This document shows positions 32,305-44,110 of a stretch of 64,000 nt of DNA, piece after piece. The stretch is from Takakia lepidozioides. Its lineage: Eukaryota > Streptophyta > Takakiopsida > Takakiales > Takakiaceae. Numbering within the stretch: position 1 is the stretch's first letter; each line of letters opens with the position of its first letter. Location of the stretch: the NCBI GenBank assembly GCA_030704615.1, contig CM060732.1, forward strand, positions 59,253,053 to 59,317,052. The letters run 5' to 3'. The translations under genes and the position numbers were made by a program. The notes under the pieces are model-generated. The model saw nothing but the letters and a program-made list of their open reading frames with translations. It searched no databases and was not told where the DNA came from.

Positions 32305-33848
32305 AGTATAAGGTAAAGCTTGATAGCAATTCTTCCTTGCTCCTTACCATAACTAGGTGGGCACTGACCATGAGCAAGGTAGTATCTGATTGGCCACTGC
32401 CAATCTAACCATTCATCTGCACTTCCTTGCACCTCCATTACAAATAAACTCGCATCAGGTAACTGATCGTCCACTCCTGTGGCGGCCTCTCCTGTTGTTA
32501 GTCGTGACAAATGATCTGCCACAAGATGCAAACGGCCAGGCTTGTAAATAACCTCGAACTCAAACTCATGCAAGATTATTAACCACCTCGCTATCCTTCC
32601 ACTTATCAAAGGTTTGTTCACCAGATATATCAGAGCCTGGTGTGATCCACATAAAACATAAACTTTCTTCCAATAGGTAATGCCTGAATTTCTTCACTGC
32701 ATAGATCATTGCCAATGCTTCTCTTTCCGTTGTGCTATAGTTCCTCTCAGCACTTTCATCAACCGGCTAGCATAGTACACAGGTGAATCTATATTCCCTG
32801 TAACATTCTGGGCTAACACCGCTCCCAACGCTTCTCCTGATGCATCGCAGTGAACATGAAATACTACATGCCAGTGAGGGTTAATCAGCACAGGTGTAGT
32901 TGTTACTGACAGTGTAAGTTCCTCAAACGCCTGTTGACATTCAGCTGTCCATGCAAACACTGCATCTTTCTTCAGAAGCTTGCTCAATGGTGCTGCTATT
33001 TGTGCATACCTTTTGACAAATCTTCTGTAATAACTGGTTTGCCCAAGGAATCTCCTTAAACTCTTAACATTCACTGGTGGTGGAGAGACTTTAATGGACT
33101 CTGTCTTCCTGGGATCCACAAGAAGTCCCTTCTTACACACTATGTGTCCCAGAAGCACCCCTGAGTTCACACAGAAAGTACACTTCTCTGGATTCAAGCC
33201 CAGACCTCTCATCCTGCATCTGGCCAGGCATAACTCCAATTATGCAAGTGCTCATTCTTAGAGCTGTACACACTGAAATCATCCAAAAAACACCTGCATG
33301 AAATCATCCAGATACTCTTGAAAAGATCACTTATCACTCTCTGAAAGGTCGCTGGTGCATTACAAAGTCCAAAGGGCATGACTTTGTATGCATAAGCCCC
33401 CAGTCTGTGATGAAAGCTGTTTTCCCTTGGTCTCTTCTGCCACTTGCACTTGATTATAACCACTGAAGCCATCCATGAATGAGTACATCTCATGGCCTGC
33501 CACAGTGTCTAATACTGCTTCTGTGAATGGCAAAGGGAAAGGATCTTTCTTCGTACAAGCATTCAGCTTTATAGTTCACACATACTCTTAGTTTGCCATT
33601 CTTCTTGGAACTATAACAATGGGTGACAACCAAGTTGTATACTCTATTGGGTATATAAACTTAGCCTCAGCCAACTTCTTTATCTCTTCTCCAACCTTCT
33701 GTGCGTAGTTGGGATTCATTCTATACCTCGCCTGCTTGATTGGTACTGACCCTGGTTCCAGTTCAATTTTATGCTGACAGACTTCAGGTGGTATCCCTTT
33801 TAGATCCTCATAGCTCCAAGCAAATACATCTCTGTATTTGATGAACAA
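32298..33848 (-). CDS. Reverse transcriptase-RNase H of the Athila/Tat-like element (frame-broken)
   Basis: Reads on minus in four blocks. 33588-33848: VFAWSYEDLKGIPPEVCQHK to AEAKFIYPIEYTTWLSP (fingers). 33209-33493: VMPFGLCNAPATFQRVISD and FLDDFSVYS, the active site. 32706-33239: LNPEKCTFCV, GHIVCKKGLLVDP, FLGQTSYYRRFVKRYAQIAA and the connection/RNase H start (VHCDASGEALGAVLAQN). 32298-32621: RWLIILHEFEFEVIYKPG and VADHLSRL. At least three frame breaks separate them, so no single functional product is encoded here. Confidence 0.9.
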
Positions 33849-34351
33849 GCTTTAGCTTCTTCGAAGAATTCCGGCTCCAAATCAGCTCCTACTTTCACCA
33901 TCCTGGTTCCTCCGAGTTCCCACATTTACTTCTCTCACCTGCTCATCAGCTGTGATTGTCCAACCAGTCACCACTTCATCCTGTAAGCTCACAGTGGCTG
34001 GTTCTTCTAGGATTTCTATTTCTCCTTCTCTTTCTTCATAGAAATGTGATGGGTAAATGCTGGTTTCTTCTTCCGTTGGTGTTGCTGTCACTACACCACA
34101 GCAGATACCTCTCAAACAACTTAGGCTTTCCAGCCGCATCTCTGCAACCTGCTCCCACTCTGGGTGTGCAGCAAATAGGGTAGCTTCCTGCTCCTCATCC
34201 AGTCCTCCCCTCCAGTCATACTCTCTGACTCCTCGAGGTCTTCTTGTAGCAGGTAATCTACTAGATTTCTTTGTGGTAATTTGTATCTCGTGCATCCCAT
34301 TATGCACAGTTAGTAACTGAGAATTCCAGTCATGGAATACCCTGGCCTGTT

Positions 34352-34705
34352 TCAGCCACGGACGTCCCAATAATAAGGATAAGCCTCCATGACTTCATCC
34401 ATTTTTAATACAGTTACTGTGATCATAAAGATCATTTTCTGTATCTGTATCTTAACTCCTCTTATTAATCCCAATGGCTGTACACTTCTTTGATCTGCCA
34501 TTGTTACTGTAAATGGGGCTGGTTTCATGTTACTTAGACCAAGCTTCTTCCTTAATTGGTCTGTCATGATATTTACTCCAGAACCACCATCTATCAGTAC
34601 ATCAGTTAGTTCTGTGCTTCCAATTCTCAATTGGATTACTGGCATAGAATCATCAAAGTCCATGACTGGTTCTCGCCCTTCCGGCTTCACATTATAACTG
34701 GTCAC
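34352..34705 (-). CDS. Retroelement aspartic protease
   Basis: Contains VIQLRIGSTELTDVLIDGGS and GVNIMTDQLRKKLGL. The active-site triad reads D-G-G in place of the usual D-T/S-G, a variant common in Athila/Tat elements. It processes the gag-pol polyprotein. The region 33882-34370, in the same direction, continues with PWLKQARVFHDWNSQ, the usual downstream protease segment. Confidence 0.85.
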   Translation of the reverse strand: MTSYNVKPEGREPVMDFDDSMPVIQLRIGSTELTDVLIDGGSGVNIMTDQLRKKLGLSNMKPAPFTVTMADQRSVQPLGLIRGVKIQIQKMIFMITVTVLKMDEVMEAYPYYWDVRG

Positions 34706-34943
34706 CTTGCTGTTCAGGTCTGTGTTTCCTGTTTCTTGGGCAATTCGATTGATTGCCTGATACAGCCTGTGCCTACAATAAGGTGCCAGCTAATAGCTGT
34801 CCAATGGTAATTTCTGCTTTGGTCTGACATATTACTTCAGCCAAAGTCTCTTCATTACTTTGCATGTCTGCATCTTTTTTCTCCTTTCTTCCTCACTCTC
34901 CTCTTTTTCTCCATCCGAATCAGAGGAATCTGCCACAGGAATA

Positions 34944-35712
34944 TCAGTACTTTTGCATTTCCCTTATAGTATCTGCCACTTCCTTGTGCAGTTCCTTCTC
35001 ATCCTTCCAAGTCTCTTCATCTTCAGGCATATCATTGCCACTTCCAGTCTCATCTTCTTCCTCTTCTACTGGAGGTATTAGTTTGGCTTTACTTCTTGTT
35101 ACTATCATTGTACTTACTTCTGGTACAACACATGGCCTAACCATGTGAGCTGCCACCACTGGGCCCTCATTCACAGGAGCTCTCATCTCATTCTGGTGTC
35201 TTATCCAGAATGAACAGGCTGCCTTGCGATGTCCTGGCTGATTACAATAGTAACATAGCTCTTCCATTGGGTCCTCGCCTGGTCTGTCTTGGATTATTTC
35301 TATAATCCTGATTCCCGGGCTGGTAATTCCCCCTTGGATTACCCTGATAGTTGCCTCTGGAATTTCCTTGGTAATTCCCTCTTGAATTACCTCTCCCTTC
35401 CATGCCATTGTTATAACCACCAGACCTACCATAGTGGTCCTGATCATTGTTCTTCTTGGCTGGGGCTGCACCTGATGCACCCTACTTGCCTAGGTTCTCT
35501 GCAGCTGTCCTTCTGTTGTAGTAACAATTCTCAGTAGAATGGTTATCCATTTTACAGATAGTACAGTGTTTCTCCTTCATGTGGCATTCTGTGGTGGTAT
35601 GGCCTTCATTCTGGCACTTTGCACACCATACACCCTTCCTCCAATGTGTTGCAGCCCTTGTGCATACTTCTTCAAGATTTCTTCCAATCTTTTCATAGTT
35701 ATCCCTCTTCAA
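34944..35712 (-). CDS. Gag nucleocapsid region with several CCHC zinc knuckles
   Basis: Three knuckles are visible: CAKCQNEGHTTTEC and CTICKMDNHSTENC in 35712-35482, and CYYCNQPGHRKAAC in 35480-34944. The segment between is Gly/Arg/Thr-rich. Knuckles bind genomic RNA. The C-terminal part is acidic. Frames differ between the two halves. Confidence 0.85.
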
Positions 35713-35781
35713 CTTTTCCTTTCTCTTACTCTTCTTTTTAGTTCTTGCTCTTCTTCTTCATCTGACTCATCTTCAGAGTCC

Positions 35782-36963
35782 TCATCTTCCTTTTTTCTCT
35801 CTCCTGAGCATTCCCAATTGCTCAATTCTGTTCGCAGTTTCAAATGCCTCCTCCACTGTATTATGGGGTAACATATCCACTTTCTTCTGCAACTCTGGTC
35901 TTAGTCCACTCACAAACCAAGTCTTCTGTAAACCGGGTGCTGGTACTGCAGCCAGCTTTTTCATCATCAATTCCATCTTCTCCATATACTCTTCAACAGT
36001 TTCATGCTTCTTTGCAGCTGTTGTAAACTTCCATACACTTCATCCTCAGTTTTACTTGTCCTGAACCTATTTCGAAATGCTGTATTCAAGCCATTCCAGG
36101 TTAGGAAATGATTATCAGGGAATCTTGCATACCATTCACTTGCTTTCTTGATAAGTGAACAAGGAAACAGTCTCATCTTGGCATCATCGCCATTCTCATT
36201 GTTCACTATACACATGTGCTCAAATTGGCTAATGTGTACATCGGGATCCCCTTTTCCTGAATATATTGGAAAGGGTGGTTTTGCCCGTGTTGGTTGTAAC
36301 GCCATCTGTGGCCCTACCTTCTGCCCACTGACAGGTGCTGGCACCCTTGCTGGTGCTGGTCCTTCTGGACCTGTTGTTTTTGTGGTGGATCTTCCACCAA
36401 GTGGTGGCCCTTGAGCACTCCCTGCTTCTGGCCCCACGATATTCACAGTATTCCCAGCTTCAGTTGCACTACTTCCCACACTCCCTGTCCCCCCAGAGCC
36501 AGATCCAGGCAGCCCGCCTGATCCCCCTGAGCCGACACCTTCGTTGGCCTGTGATCCAAGTGCTCCACTTGATCCAGGTCCAACGGGTTGGGATGTCCTG
36601 GTTGTAGTCTCAACCTCAGCTGTTGGGTCTACTTCTTCATATTCTTCCTCTTCCAATTTCTTCTCTCTGTTTCATCCTCAAGTTCTGCCCTTGGGTTTCT
36701 TCTTCACTCATGTAACTCAACTGTAATGGTGTTGGAGAGTCTGAACTCTCCGTTGGCTCTGCCACATCCTCATCTCCTTCTTCATCTTCTGCTTCAGAAA
36801 CTGGAGTTCCTGCTTTTGGTGTTCCATGCCAACTTTTATCAAAGATTTCTGTCAAATCTTTTATCCAAGGATGTACCTCAGATCTTTCACCTCGTGATTG
36901 ATCTTCTTCCTGTACCAATTCCCTTAATCTTTCTTGCAAAGAAACAGAAGGAGTGGCATCCAA
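35782..36963 (-). CDS. Gag (capsid) of the Athila/Tat-like element
   Basis: From 36963: acidic N-terminus (MDATPSVSLQERLRELVQEE). A frame change near 36650 leads to a Gly/Ser linker, then the retrotransposon gag domain with FPIYSGKGDPDVHISQFEHM, KMRLFPCSLIKKASEWYARF and NHFLTWNGLNTAFRNRF (36250-36060). A second frame change near 36000 leads to KTWFVSGLRPELQKKVDML (35920). Forms the virus-like particle. Confidence 0.88.
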
Positions 36964-37062
36964 CTAGTTCTTCCGGTATAGGTGATGCTTTTGATCTTGA
37001 TGGTGTGAGAGGTCCAGATGATTCCCCTATGTCTATTCCTCTCTCCAAAGATATGGATAATT

Positions 37063-37700
37063 AGCTTTCAGATAGCTTTCTCTTTTTAATGAATATCTTT
37101 GTCGTCTAGCTTCTCTTTCATCACTCATGTCCCATGTCTTTCATTTCTTTTAATGTGGCAATAACCAAAACTCTCTTCTGTAATATCTCTCGTATATGCC
37201 TGGATTTCTTTCAAGCTTCAATGCACCCTTGGCTATACTTGAAGTCTCCGTTACCATATAACCATATGGCAAACAAGTCTGAAAAGCTGTTCTTGGTGTG
37301 AGTTTGATCCACAAAATATCCTTTGGAATCCAATTCTTTACCAGTACAAGCTCTTCATGCATATGAGTATAAACATTCACCTTTCTTTCTTCCCAGCCTT
37401 CAAACTCTACTCGTTTAATGGATAGCAATGCTATCACAAAACCAATGTTGGTAACCAACGTGCTCTTCCTCTACAGGCTACCTGATAAATCTTTATCACT
37501 CCTTTCTCCAGACCCATTCTGGATCAGCATCATGCACTCGTTTAAGAATATTTTCTTTACATCCGTCTGGCAATTCCAAGAACCTTTGAAAGAATTGTTT
37601 GGACAATCTTTCTTCCTTCGTTTCACAGGGAATTTGATTCACTTCAAATTCTTTAATGGTCCAACCACCATGATCCCACCAGATGCCTGTCACATCTGGT
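37063..37700 (-). CDS. Leader ORF between 5' LTR and gag (unknown)
   Basis: Two minus-strand stretches in different frames: about 37700-37496 (VTGIWWDHGGWTIKEFEVNQ, FFQRFLELPDGCKENILKRV) and 37458-37150 (VYTHMHEELVLVKNWIPKDI). Together about 170 residues of ordinary composition ahead of gag. I do not recognise a domain. It could be an extra leader protein. Confidence 0.45.
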
Positions 37701-37716
37701 TGTTCATGTCCCAGTT

Positions 37717-37735
37717 CCCCAGTATGGTCGCCAAA
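37717..37735 (-). other. Primer binding site
   Basis: Minus strand, directly inside the 5' LTR: TTTGGCGACCATACTGGGG. It starts two bases after the LTR with TGG, the complement of a tRNA CCA end, and resembles in layout the TGGCGCC...GGGG site of Athila-type elements. The tRNA was not identified. Confidence 0.65.
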
Positions 37736-38736
37736 TGTCGCGCGGCTTTTACTCACCCATCCCTTCGCTATCCGAGGCGGAAACTCCAAGATAGAAGAGT
37801 TGGAAATCTCTAAGTACTCAGCCCGCGCAGAACAATCAGTCATGACCTACAGCTAGTGTATCATGGGGGTGTTTCCTATTTGTTTCCCTTTTCGCATTCA
37901 TCTTAGCTACCTTACCATTGATAATTACGTATTAGTTTCCTTCACTCCTCCATTCAATCCACAGCTTCTCAGATCTCTCTACACAGTGTGATTGTATCGT
38001 ATAAATATCAGATTATGATTTATCAGGTATCAGGCCGAAGCCATTGTATCTCTAATCCTCTACAATATCCCTACGGCTTTGCATCTAACAAGCATCTACT
38101 AATCCTCCTTCATCGTGCTCTCCGATCTCCGCTTCCGCCTGACTCCCAAGTCCTCCCCGAATAATGATCTCATCATAATCCCCGTTCTTCCCTTTATCCT
38201 CCTATCCGCGGTTCTAACCGTTTCCCTCTCTAACCGTCGTATGTGAACTAACATGTTCCCTTCTCTGGTGTTGTTCCCCACAGTCGTTCCCTGTCCTACT
38301 TCGTTCCCTATTATCGTGACAGCTGTGTCAAGCGGTCTGGCTGTGTTTGGCTGTGCGGGCTGTGACTGGCTGTGTGGGCCTGTGACTGGCTGTGTGGGCG
38401 TGTGCTGTGACTGTGACGGGCTGTGTGCTGTGTGGGCGTGACGGTGGGTGTGTGGGCTCTTGGGCTGTGGGGCGTGTGGGCTGTGTGGGCTGGCTGTGTG
38501 GGTGCTGTGGGCGGCTGTGGGCTGTGTGTGGGATGTGTGTGGGCTGTGTGGGCTGTGTGGGCTGTGTGGGTGTGTCGGTGGGCTGTGTTGCTGGTGTGAC
38601 GGCTGTGTGGGATGTAACCCCCTTCTACAGTGCTCTGCTGTCACCCCTAAGGTTCCTGTTGTCTCAGTCTGTGCAAAAATTAAGGGTACCCTACAGATCC
38701 CGTATAAGTGTCTAAGTCCCCTACAGTCCTCTAACA
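37736..38736 (-). repeat. 5' LTR (1001 bp)
   Basis: TGTCGCGCGG...CTCTAACA on plus. Outside the minisatellite it is nearly identical to 29102-30190, so the insertion is recent. Confidence 0.93.
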
Positions 38737-38741
38737 AATAC
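38737..38741. other. Target-site duplication AATAC (right copy)
   Basis: Exact repeat of 29097-29101. Confidence 0.92.
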
Positions 38742-38859
38742 CCTGTACATTGTGTCAGAAAATGGGATAGTGTCTTAAGGCCGCCCGCACATTGACAATC
38801 TCCCTTCCTTCTGCATCTGTTTTTTTTGTTCGAAGTTAGACTCCCCACCTCAGTCAAAA

Positions 38860-38902
38860 GAGAGAGAGAGAGATGTACTCATAAGACGTTGATTGCCGTA
38901 GT

Positions 38903-38957
<55 letters not shown>

Positions 38958-38968
38958 GGGGGGGGGGG
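38860..38968. repeat. (GA)n microsatellite followed by a G-run
   Basis: A short (AG)n at about 38862, then (GA)n from 38908 to about 38946, then about 22 G. In intron sequence of the aspartyl aminopeptidase gene. Confidence 0.95.
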
Positions 38969-39456
38969 AACTTGCAGCAGAAGTGAATGATGAGCCTTGT
39001 TCATTGTGTAAAGGGCACCATTGCCACCCTCAGTGTGGCCAGACAACTCGGACTTGATTTTGGTTGCCAATACTGGTGTAAATGTGTCTCCAAATTTGGC
39101 TTGAACCCATCAGTATTACAGTCCTGTATCATGGGTCAACCAAGAAATATGAGAGCTGGTCATGCAGTTCACCCTCCAACTTATGAATATATCCCCATAA
39201 TCATCTTAATGCAGGCTGCTTGAGTGTTGATTAAGGGTTAGCCTTGAATGTCGTACTAAAAGAAATGAGTTTATTCTGGCACAACTTTGAAGCTCTCGGC
39301 CTAAGATGGATATGTCCTCCATGTGGACATGAGATTAAAGGGAAACTAATTAACCTTGGCTTGCCCAAGCCTTCCAACCATAGATCTTGCACTGGTTTGA
39401 ATCAAGTGGGATGTGACAGGTAACGAGTGAAAATGAGAGATTGGGAAAGTAAGGAC

Positions 39457-39724
39457 CTGTCAAGGTGGATGGCCAAGGTAGGATGTGCAGGATAGGATGC
39501 TCCACCTTCACAAGCTCGTGCATAATACCCTTTCCTTTCTCAAAGAGGACACGCCCCACCACAAAGAGGTCACGATCAAACCAAGTGTACCACAACCCAC
39601 CCCATATGTCTGACCTCCCACATTCAAAAAACCTGCTTTGGTTGAAGCTGACACTGGCTTCAGCTTTGGACAAGGGCTGTCCGTATGTGCCGCAATCACA
39701 TGAAATCCATTTCCTGCTTGATAT
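39457..39724 (-). pseudogene. M18 aspartyl aminopeptidase, 5' exon
   Basis: Starts after a CAG acceptor with YQAGNGFHVIAAHTDSPCPK, containing the HTD zinc-ligand motif, then KAGFLNVGGQTYG. One base is missing in the C-run at 39599-39603 (minus G-run), after which LWYTWFDRDLFVVGRV and HELVKVEHPIL follow. A second missing base at about 39481 precedes the end of the exon (TLAIHLD in the third frame) and a GT donor at 39456. Both indels are in homopolymers. With exon 28498-28722 this is one gene split by the 9.6 kb element. Confidence 0.85.
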
Positions 39725-40359
39725 CTGCTTGGTGCATCACACAATCCTCATTGATCTACATATGCCATTCACCAGTCACACAAACATAAATTGATAGGGG
39801 GCCCCGACCAGCTGAGAATCTTAAGAGGTGTGGAGGGAAAAATGTGCTCCTTGGCGGTTCCCTATTTGTAGTAGCTGTGAACAAATCCTTGACAGCATGA
39901 GCTACACAGACACCCACATTTACTAAGCTGCTTGTGGTACAAGATCACCAGAGTATGAAAACTCAATGTAATTTGTGTTGCTAATAAAATTGTAGTTGGA
40001 GGGACTAGGTGTTGATGAACGGTTGGCACTGACATCATAATCAAGAGCATAAAGTTGTTTCGACCCACTATTACTGTAGGCCCCTCCCTTACTGCACCAA
40101 GGTCACACGGTAGAAAGTAAAGGCAGAAACAGTGAAAAGAGATGAACAATAACAAAAGCTTGAAATAATTGAAATGGATGTCCAATTTCACACCATATCA
40201 AGAAGACGCCCCTTTGCTTCCTGCTATTGATCAAAATTGGGACGGTACTATCCAAAGTGCTCTTATCATAGCAATAAGGCATATATATAAAGCAGAGCCC
40301 ATTATTCATTGCAGTATTCAGCATGAAATATAGTACCAGCAGAAACACTGGCACCCTGT
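39725..40359. other. No recognised feature
   Basis: AT-rich; probably intron or intergenic sequence. Open frames are short and without motifs. Confidence 0.35.
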
Positions 40360-40700
40360 TTTCACCTATTGGTGCAAACCAAACTGTCTCGCCATGCCCA
40401 CTCAATAGGTTCCCCATTGTGACGACGTGTAACTGGGCATTGTGCAACACTCTTTCAAGAGAGTGCCAAGATCTTGTGCTGATGATTCGAGGGGCTTGTA
40501 CCGCTTGAGGATGCCAGTCCGTCGGCCAACAACCTCCAGCATGCCTAAATCCACCTCACCAACAAAATAAATCCTGCTCCACAAATGGCCCTGCTACAAT
40601 TTCTCTCCTCATACTCTCTTCTTCAGCTGGAGAGACTATTGTGAACCTGGGTCCAGACACACTCCTCACCACAGCCGCCGAGACGATTGGGAACCACTAT
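40360..40700 (-). CDS. Unrecognised conserved-looking exon(s)
   Basis: On minus, three overlapping frames each give a protein-like stretch: FTIVSPAEEESMRREIVAGP, then GEVDLGMLEVVGRRTGILKR, then ERVLHNAQLHVVTMGNLLSG and ETVWFAPIGEN followed by a GT donor. Read in succession they look like one exon with two single-base shifts. I cannot name the family. It lies upstream of the aminopeptidase exons in the same direction and may or may not belong to that gene. Confidence 0.4.
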
Positions 40701-41048
40701 TTCCTGACCATCACTATATCCCCCACTGTTTCGGGGTAAGGAGGGCAAGCGCCTTGCCCCCCATTCCTGGTTTGCACAGATGCTCCCGGGGTTACATATC
40801 CTCCAACTCTATGCAACAATATGCCCCCTATTTTGCACTACTATAAGGAGTGGGATGAAGTTTGTGCATTAGGAGTGCGTGGGTCTGATGTCATTACCAG
40901 GCCACCTCTGTGGACTGGTTGCAAGACAACATACTAGTACGGCTGCCTTGAGAGCCACAGCAGATGATGACGACGACATTGCTATATTGTAGTACTCACC
41001 TTGGAAGAAACCTCTTGGCACCATAGAACGTGAATGAAAGAATCGGGG

Positions 41049-41519
41049 TTATCTTTGCCTTCCATGTCCATTATGTGGCCCTTCATAAGCCTCATCATTC
41101 AAGCTCAACAACCACTGAATCACCAACTCGATATTCTTCCCATTGAGCATCAGATGTGAATCCTTGCACTGAACTTTGAAAGATTTGCGAGTTCTCATTA
41201 GACATAATGCCAAGGCTGCTCCATATTGCCGCAAGTACAAAACTCGTGTTTTCCAGGATTGGTGTTGGAAGTGCTTTTCTCTTCGTGGCCTGGCCCTAGT
41301 ATCACGACACGGCGCCAACAGTGTTGGCGTGATCTTTTTCTGTGATGCAAGCAGCCCAAATGGCAGCGGTAAACAGGACCCTTTGTGTGAGCCCCCTTGA
41401 GCAGTGACCAAGTCGGAAATCCCCTTTTTAAGGTGACACAGATTTAGGAAAGGCAGCTCAGGTCTTCTTGAACTGGCAGAGGCACTGATTTCATCAGGGT
41501 TCAGGTTTCTTTCCTTCAT
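41049..41519 (-). CDS. Unrecognised 156-aa ORF
   Basis: Open minus-strand frame beginning MKERNLNPDEISASASS and ending VQCKDSHLMLNGKNIELVIQ + WLLSLNDEAYEG. The last part looks protein-like; the rest has no recognised motif. Could be an exon of a host gene. Confidence 0.3.
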   Translation of the reverse strand: MKERNLNPDEISASASSRRPELPFLNLCHLKKGISDLVTAQGGSHKGSCLPLPFGLLASQKKITPTLLAPCRDTRARPRREKHFQHQSWKTRVLYLRQYGAALALCLMRTRKSFKVQCKDSHLMLNGKNIELVIQWLLSLNDEAYEGPHNGHGRQR

Positions 41520-42012
41520 CTCATCTCCCCAAATTGGCCATCCCCCCCATCAGCCCTTTTCTGAACAGCTCTCTCTCTCATTTCCAAATCCCCTTTTCTT
41601 CTCTCTCTCTCTCTTTCTTTTTCCTTTTTCGTCTGTCTGTTCTCTATTCTCTGTCTATGTCTACAGGCTCCTCAATTCTTTCACAGCAGCACTCTATCAT
41701 GTAATGAAAATGCACACTCTGCCAAGCATCCAGTGCAGCCCAGTCTTGAAGTCATCCTCGGTCTCTCAAGACACAACCATTCCTCTTCATCCTCTCCCTC
41801 TCCCCTCTCCCTCCCTCTCCCGCGTTGTCCCTTTCTTCTCTGTTCTCTCTCGCTTTCTCTGTCAAATGTTCAGCCCTTCACACTACCCTTTTTACAAAGA
41901 ACCCATTGCCCAAACAGCTCTCATCCCTCTTCAGGTTTCAACCAAAACCCCAACATCCCTCTTTTCCCTTCAACTGTGTCACGCAATTGTTCATATCCCT
42001 GACACCATACTT
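41520..42012. other. CT-rich stretch
   Basis: Repeated CTCTCTCT and CCCTCTCC tracts, no coding signal. Composition alone explains the open frames. Confidence 0.5.
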
Positions 42013-43045
42013 AGATCACCTTATCCTTTCTAATGTTTTCAACAGTTTTCCAGCTACCCGCATTTGAGCTCTCCAGGCAAACAAGCTAGATTTACAATTG
42101 TTTCAGTGCATCACACTACCCAGGCAGCATTGTGTGCAGGTTTATAACACTGAAACAAGATTCAAGAATGAAGACAACAGTCGACCATCTGATTTCAGTG
42201 ACAAACAATCTCTCTCTTCTCTCTCTTCAACTCATTTCTCTTACTAACACCACACACAGGTGCAATCCTCCTTCCTGTCGGTTTGAAGTCCGAGTCTCCA
42301 TTCCATTTCCAAAAAATCTTTTCCTCTATCACATTCTCCACCTTTTCTCTTCTACCAAGATGCAGTCCTAAATCTACCAAGCATTTGCTAAGTTTCAACA
42401 AAAAAACAGGCCAACAGTCCACAGAACTTATCTTTTTTTATCCTCTAGGGAATCGGTTGGGTCTGCCTGTCAAGGTGGACCCCCTCGCCATCACCGCCTG
42501 TAGCACGCAATTCACCTTGTTCTCCTTGTCTTGATTCCAGTCCTTTATCCTGCCATGATGGCTCCTCTTCATCCTTGGAACATCCTGTGGCTTGCCCACT
42601 AAATTGCTCTATGCCATTCTTCTTACGAATCGACCTGGTCCTATAACAGAAGACACAAAAGTAGCTAGAAGCTTGAGACAGAGAACGTGAATGCCATACA
42701 AGCCAGCACTCCACATGTTTTATCCCCCCCATTGATTGTGCCCAGCCTCTCTTCCTTGTGCTCCAGCAGCTGGCCTTTTCCTTGCTTGCTCATCCTCTGC
42801 CCATAACTGTCATCTTCAGGCAATGGCGGCAGCGGTGGTGTGGCGCCGCTCTCCTTACATTCTCCTATCCTCCTGGAATTTGATCATCACTCCCTGAAGG
42901 CGGCAACGCTTCCCTTTACAACAGAAAATACCCAGCAAGGGCACTTAATATGCCCGTTTCCTAAACCAGCAACATCCCACAAGTGTAGGTACAACCTCCC
43001 AACACAGGCGCCCTGCCAACACCACTGCTCGCAGCATCTGCTACA
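42013..43045. repeat. ~1 kb direct repeat, left copy
   Basis: From TTAGATCACCTTATCC to about GCATCTGCTACAGTC. It aligns with 47713-48742 over its whole length with many small indels. Flanks a gypsy pol region, so may be an LTR pair, but TG...CA ends, a primer site and a target duplication are not clear. Confidence 0.75.
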
Positions 43046-43499
43046 GTCCCACATAGGGTCCCTCCCCATGGAATGTCATGGAAACTTCTATCCCAGGCCT
43101 CATCATCATCACCTTAGCTTGTTCTCCATCAGCCTGCAATAAGCTGTGCCTTGTTTATTTTCCTTCCGTGCATAATTCTTGCCTGCTGCTGGCTGCGCAT
43201 TTCTTCACATTTTCTTTGTAGCTAGCTTTATCTCTGAGAGGGGGAAGCTGGATTTTTTTTTTGCTCAATAAGTGTGACCTCTGGCAGATAGAATCCATCA
43301 AGCTGTCTGCTGTTGTGAGAAAGTGCAACCTGTTATCGATCCCCAGTCTTGGAATCCTACCAGTCAGCACTTGAAAAAGGTGAGAATCCTGTTGAAGCAT
43401 GGAATACCCATTCTGTAACCAAACAAGGCTTTGTATAGGTTTCTGATCCCACTCAGTTGTCGTTTCCAACTCCCAAGGTGGTGATGCTCTGCTTGAGTG

Positions 43500-44110
43500 A
43501 CTTAATCACTCTTTTCCACCATACCATTAACACTGCGGCCAGTAGGGAGCGCTATGGCTCTCTTTTATACCATATTCGCGGCACGTAATCGATCAAACTC
43601 ACCTCCCCACTCTGTGCCCATTGTCAGTGAGCAATGTGTGGGGGCAGCTATACCTGTTTAATGACTTCCTCCTCAAGAAAGCGGGCAGTAAGTGCTGCTG
43701 TAGTATGATCTGCCACTGGTGCAGCCTCTATCCATTTTTGAGAAGTGATCTATTGCCACTAGAAAGTACTGATTTCCCCTGCTGGTTATAGGTAATGGTC
43801 CTGCCGTGTCAATTGCAACTCTGAAAAACAGATCCACTATTGGAATACTGTGCAGTTTTGAGCTACCCTGAGCGCAACACTCCGTTCTGTTTAGCCATCT
43901 GACATTCGCCACAGCCTTTGAGTACTTGCCTGATGAGTTTTGTTCTGTCATGCCAGAAATACCGTCGGCATATCTCCTCTTGTGTTCTCGGACTCCAAAA
44001 TGGCCCGTGGCCTTATGCACTTCAGTGATTATTGCCTCTCTGTCCGTTCTTGGTGGAACTACCCTTCCCTCAAAGTAGACCTCACCCTTGAGATAGGAGT
44101 ACTGCCTTGC
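43500..44110 (-). pseudogene. Integrase remnant of the gag-less gypsy element
   Basis: HKATGHFGVREHKRRYADGI gives the zinc-binding His pair, then a degenerate Cys pair (CCAQGSSKLHS in one frame). VAIDTAGPLPITSRGNQYFL and VAIDHFSKM are the start of the catalytic core, with the first Asp. Further residues are lost to frame breaks. Confidence 0.75.

Larger units (their letters stand above)
29102..38736 (-). mobile_element. Complete Athila/Tat-like Ty3/gypsy LTR retrotransposon
   Basis: A 9.6 kb element in minus orientation. Two LTRs (37736-38736 is the 5' LTR, 29102-30190 the 3' LTR), perfect 5-bp target duplication, primer binding site, polypurine tract, leader ORF, gag, zinc knuckles, protease, reverse transcriptase, RNase H and integrase in gypsy order. 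The FLDDFSVYS active-site block and the integrase sequence (ILAKIVNANRTDW, LWSYRTSYK) are typical of the Tat/Athila lineage. The pol frame is broken at several places. It inserted into an intron of the aspartyl aminopeptidase gene. Confidence 0.93.
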
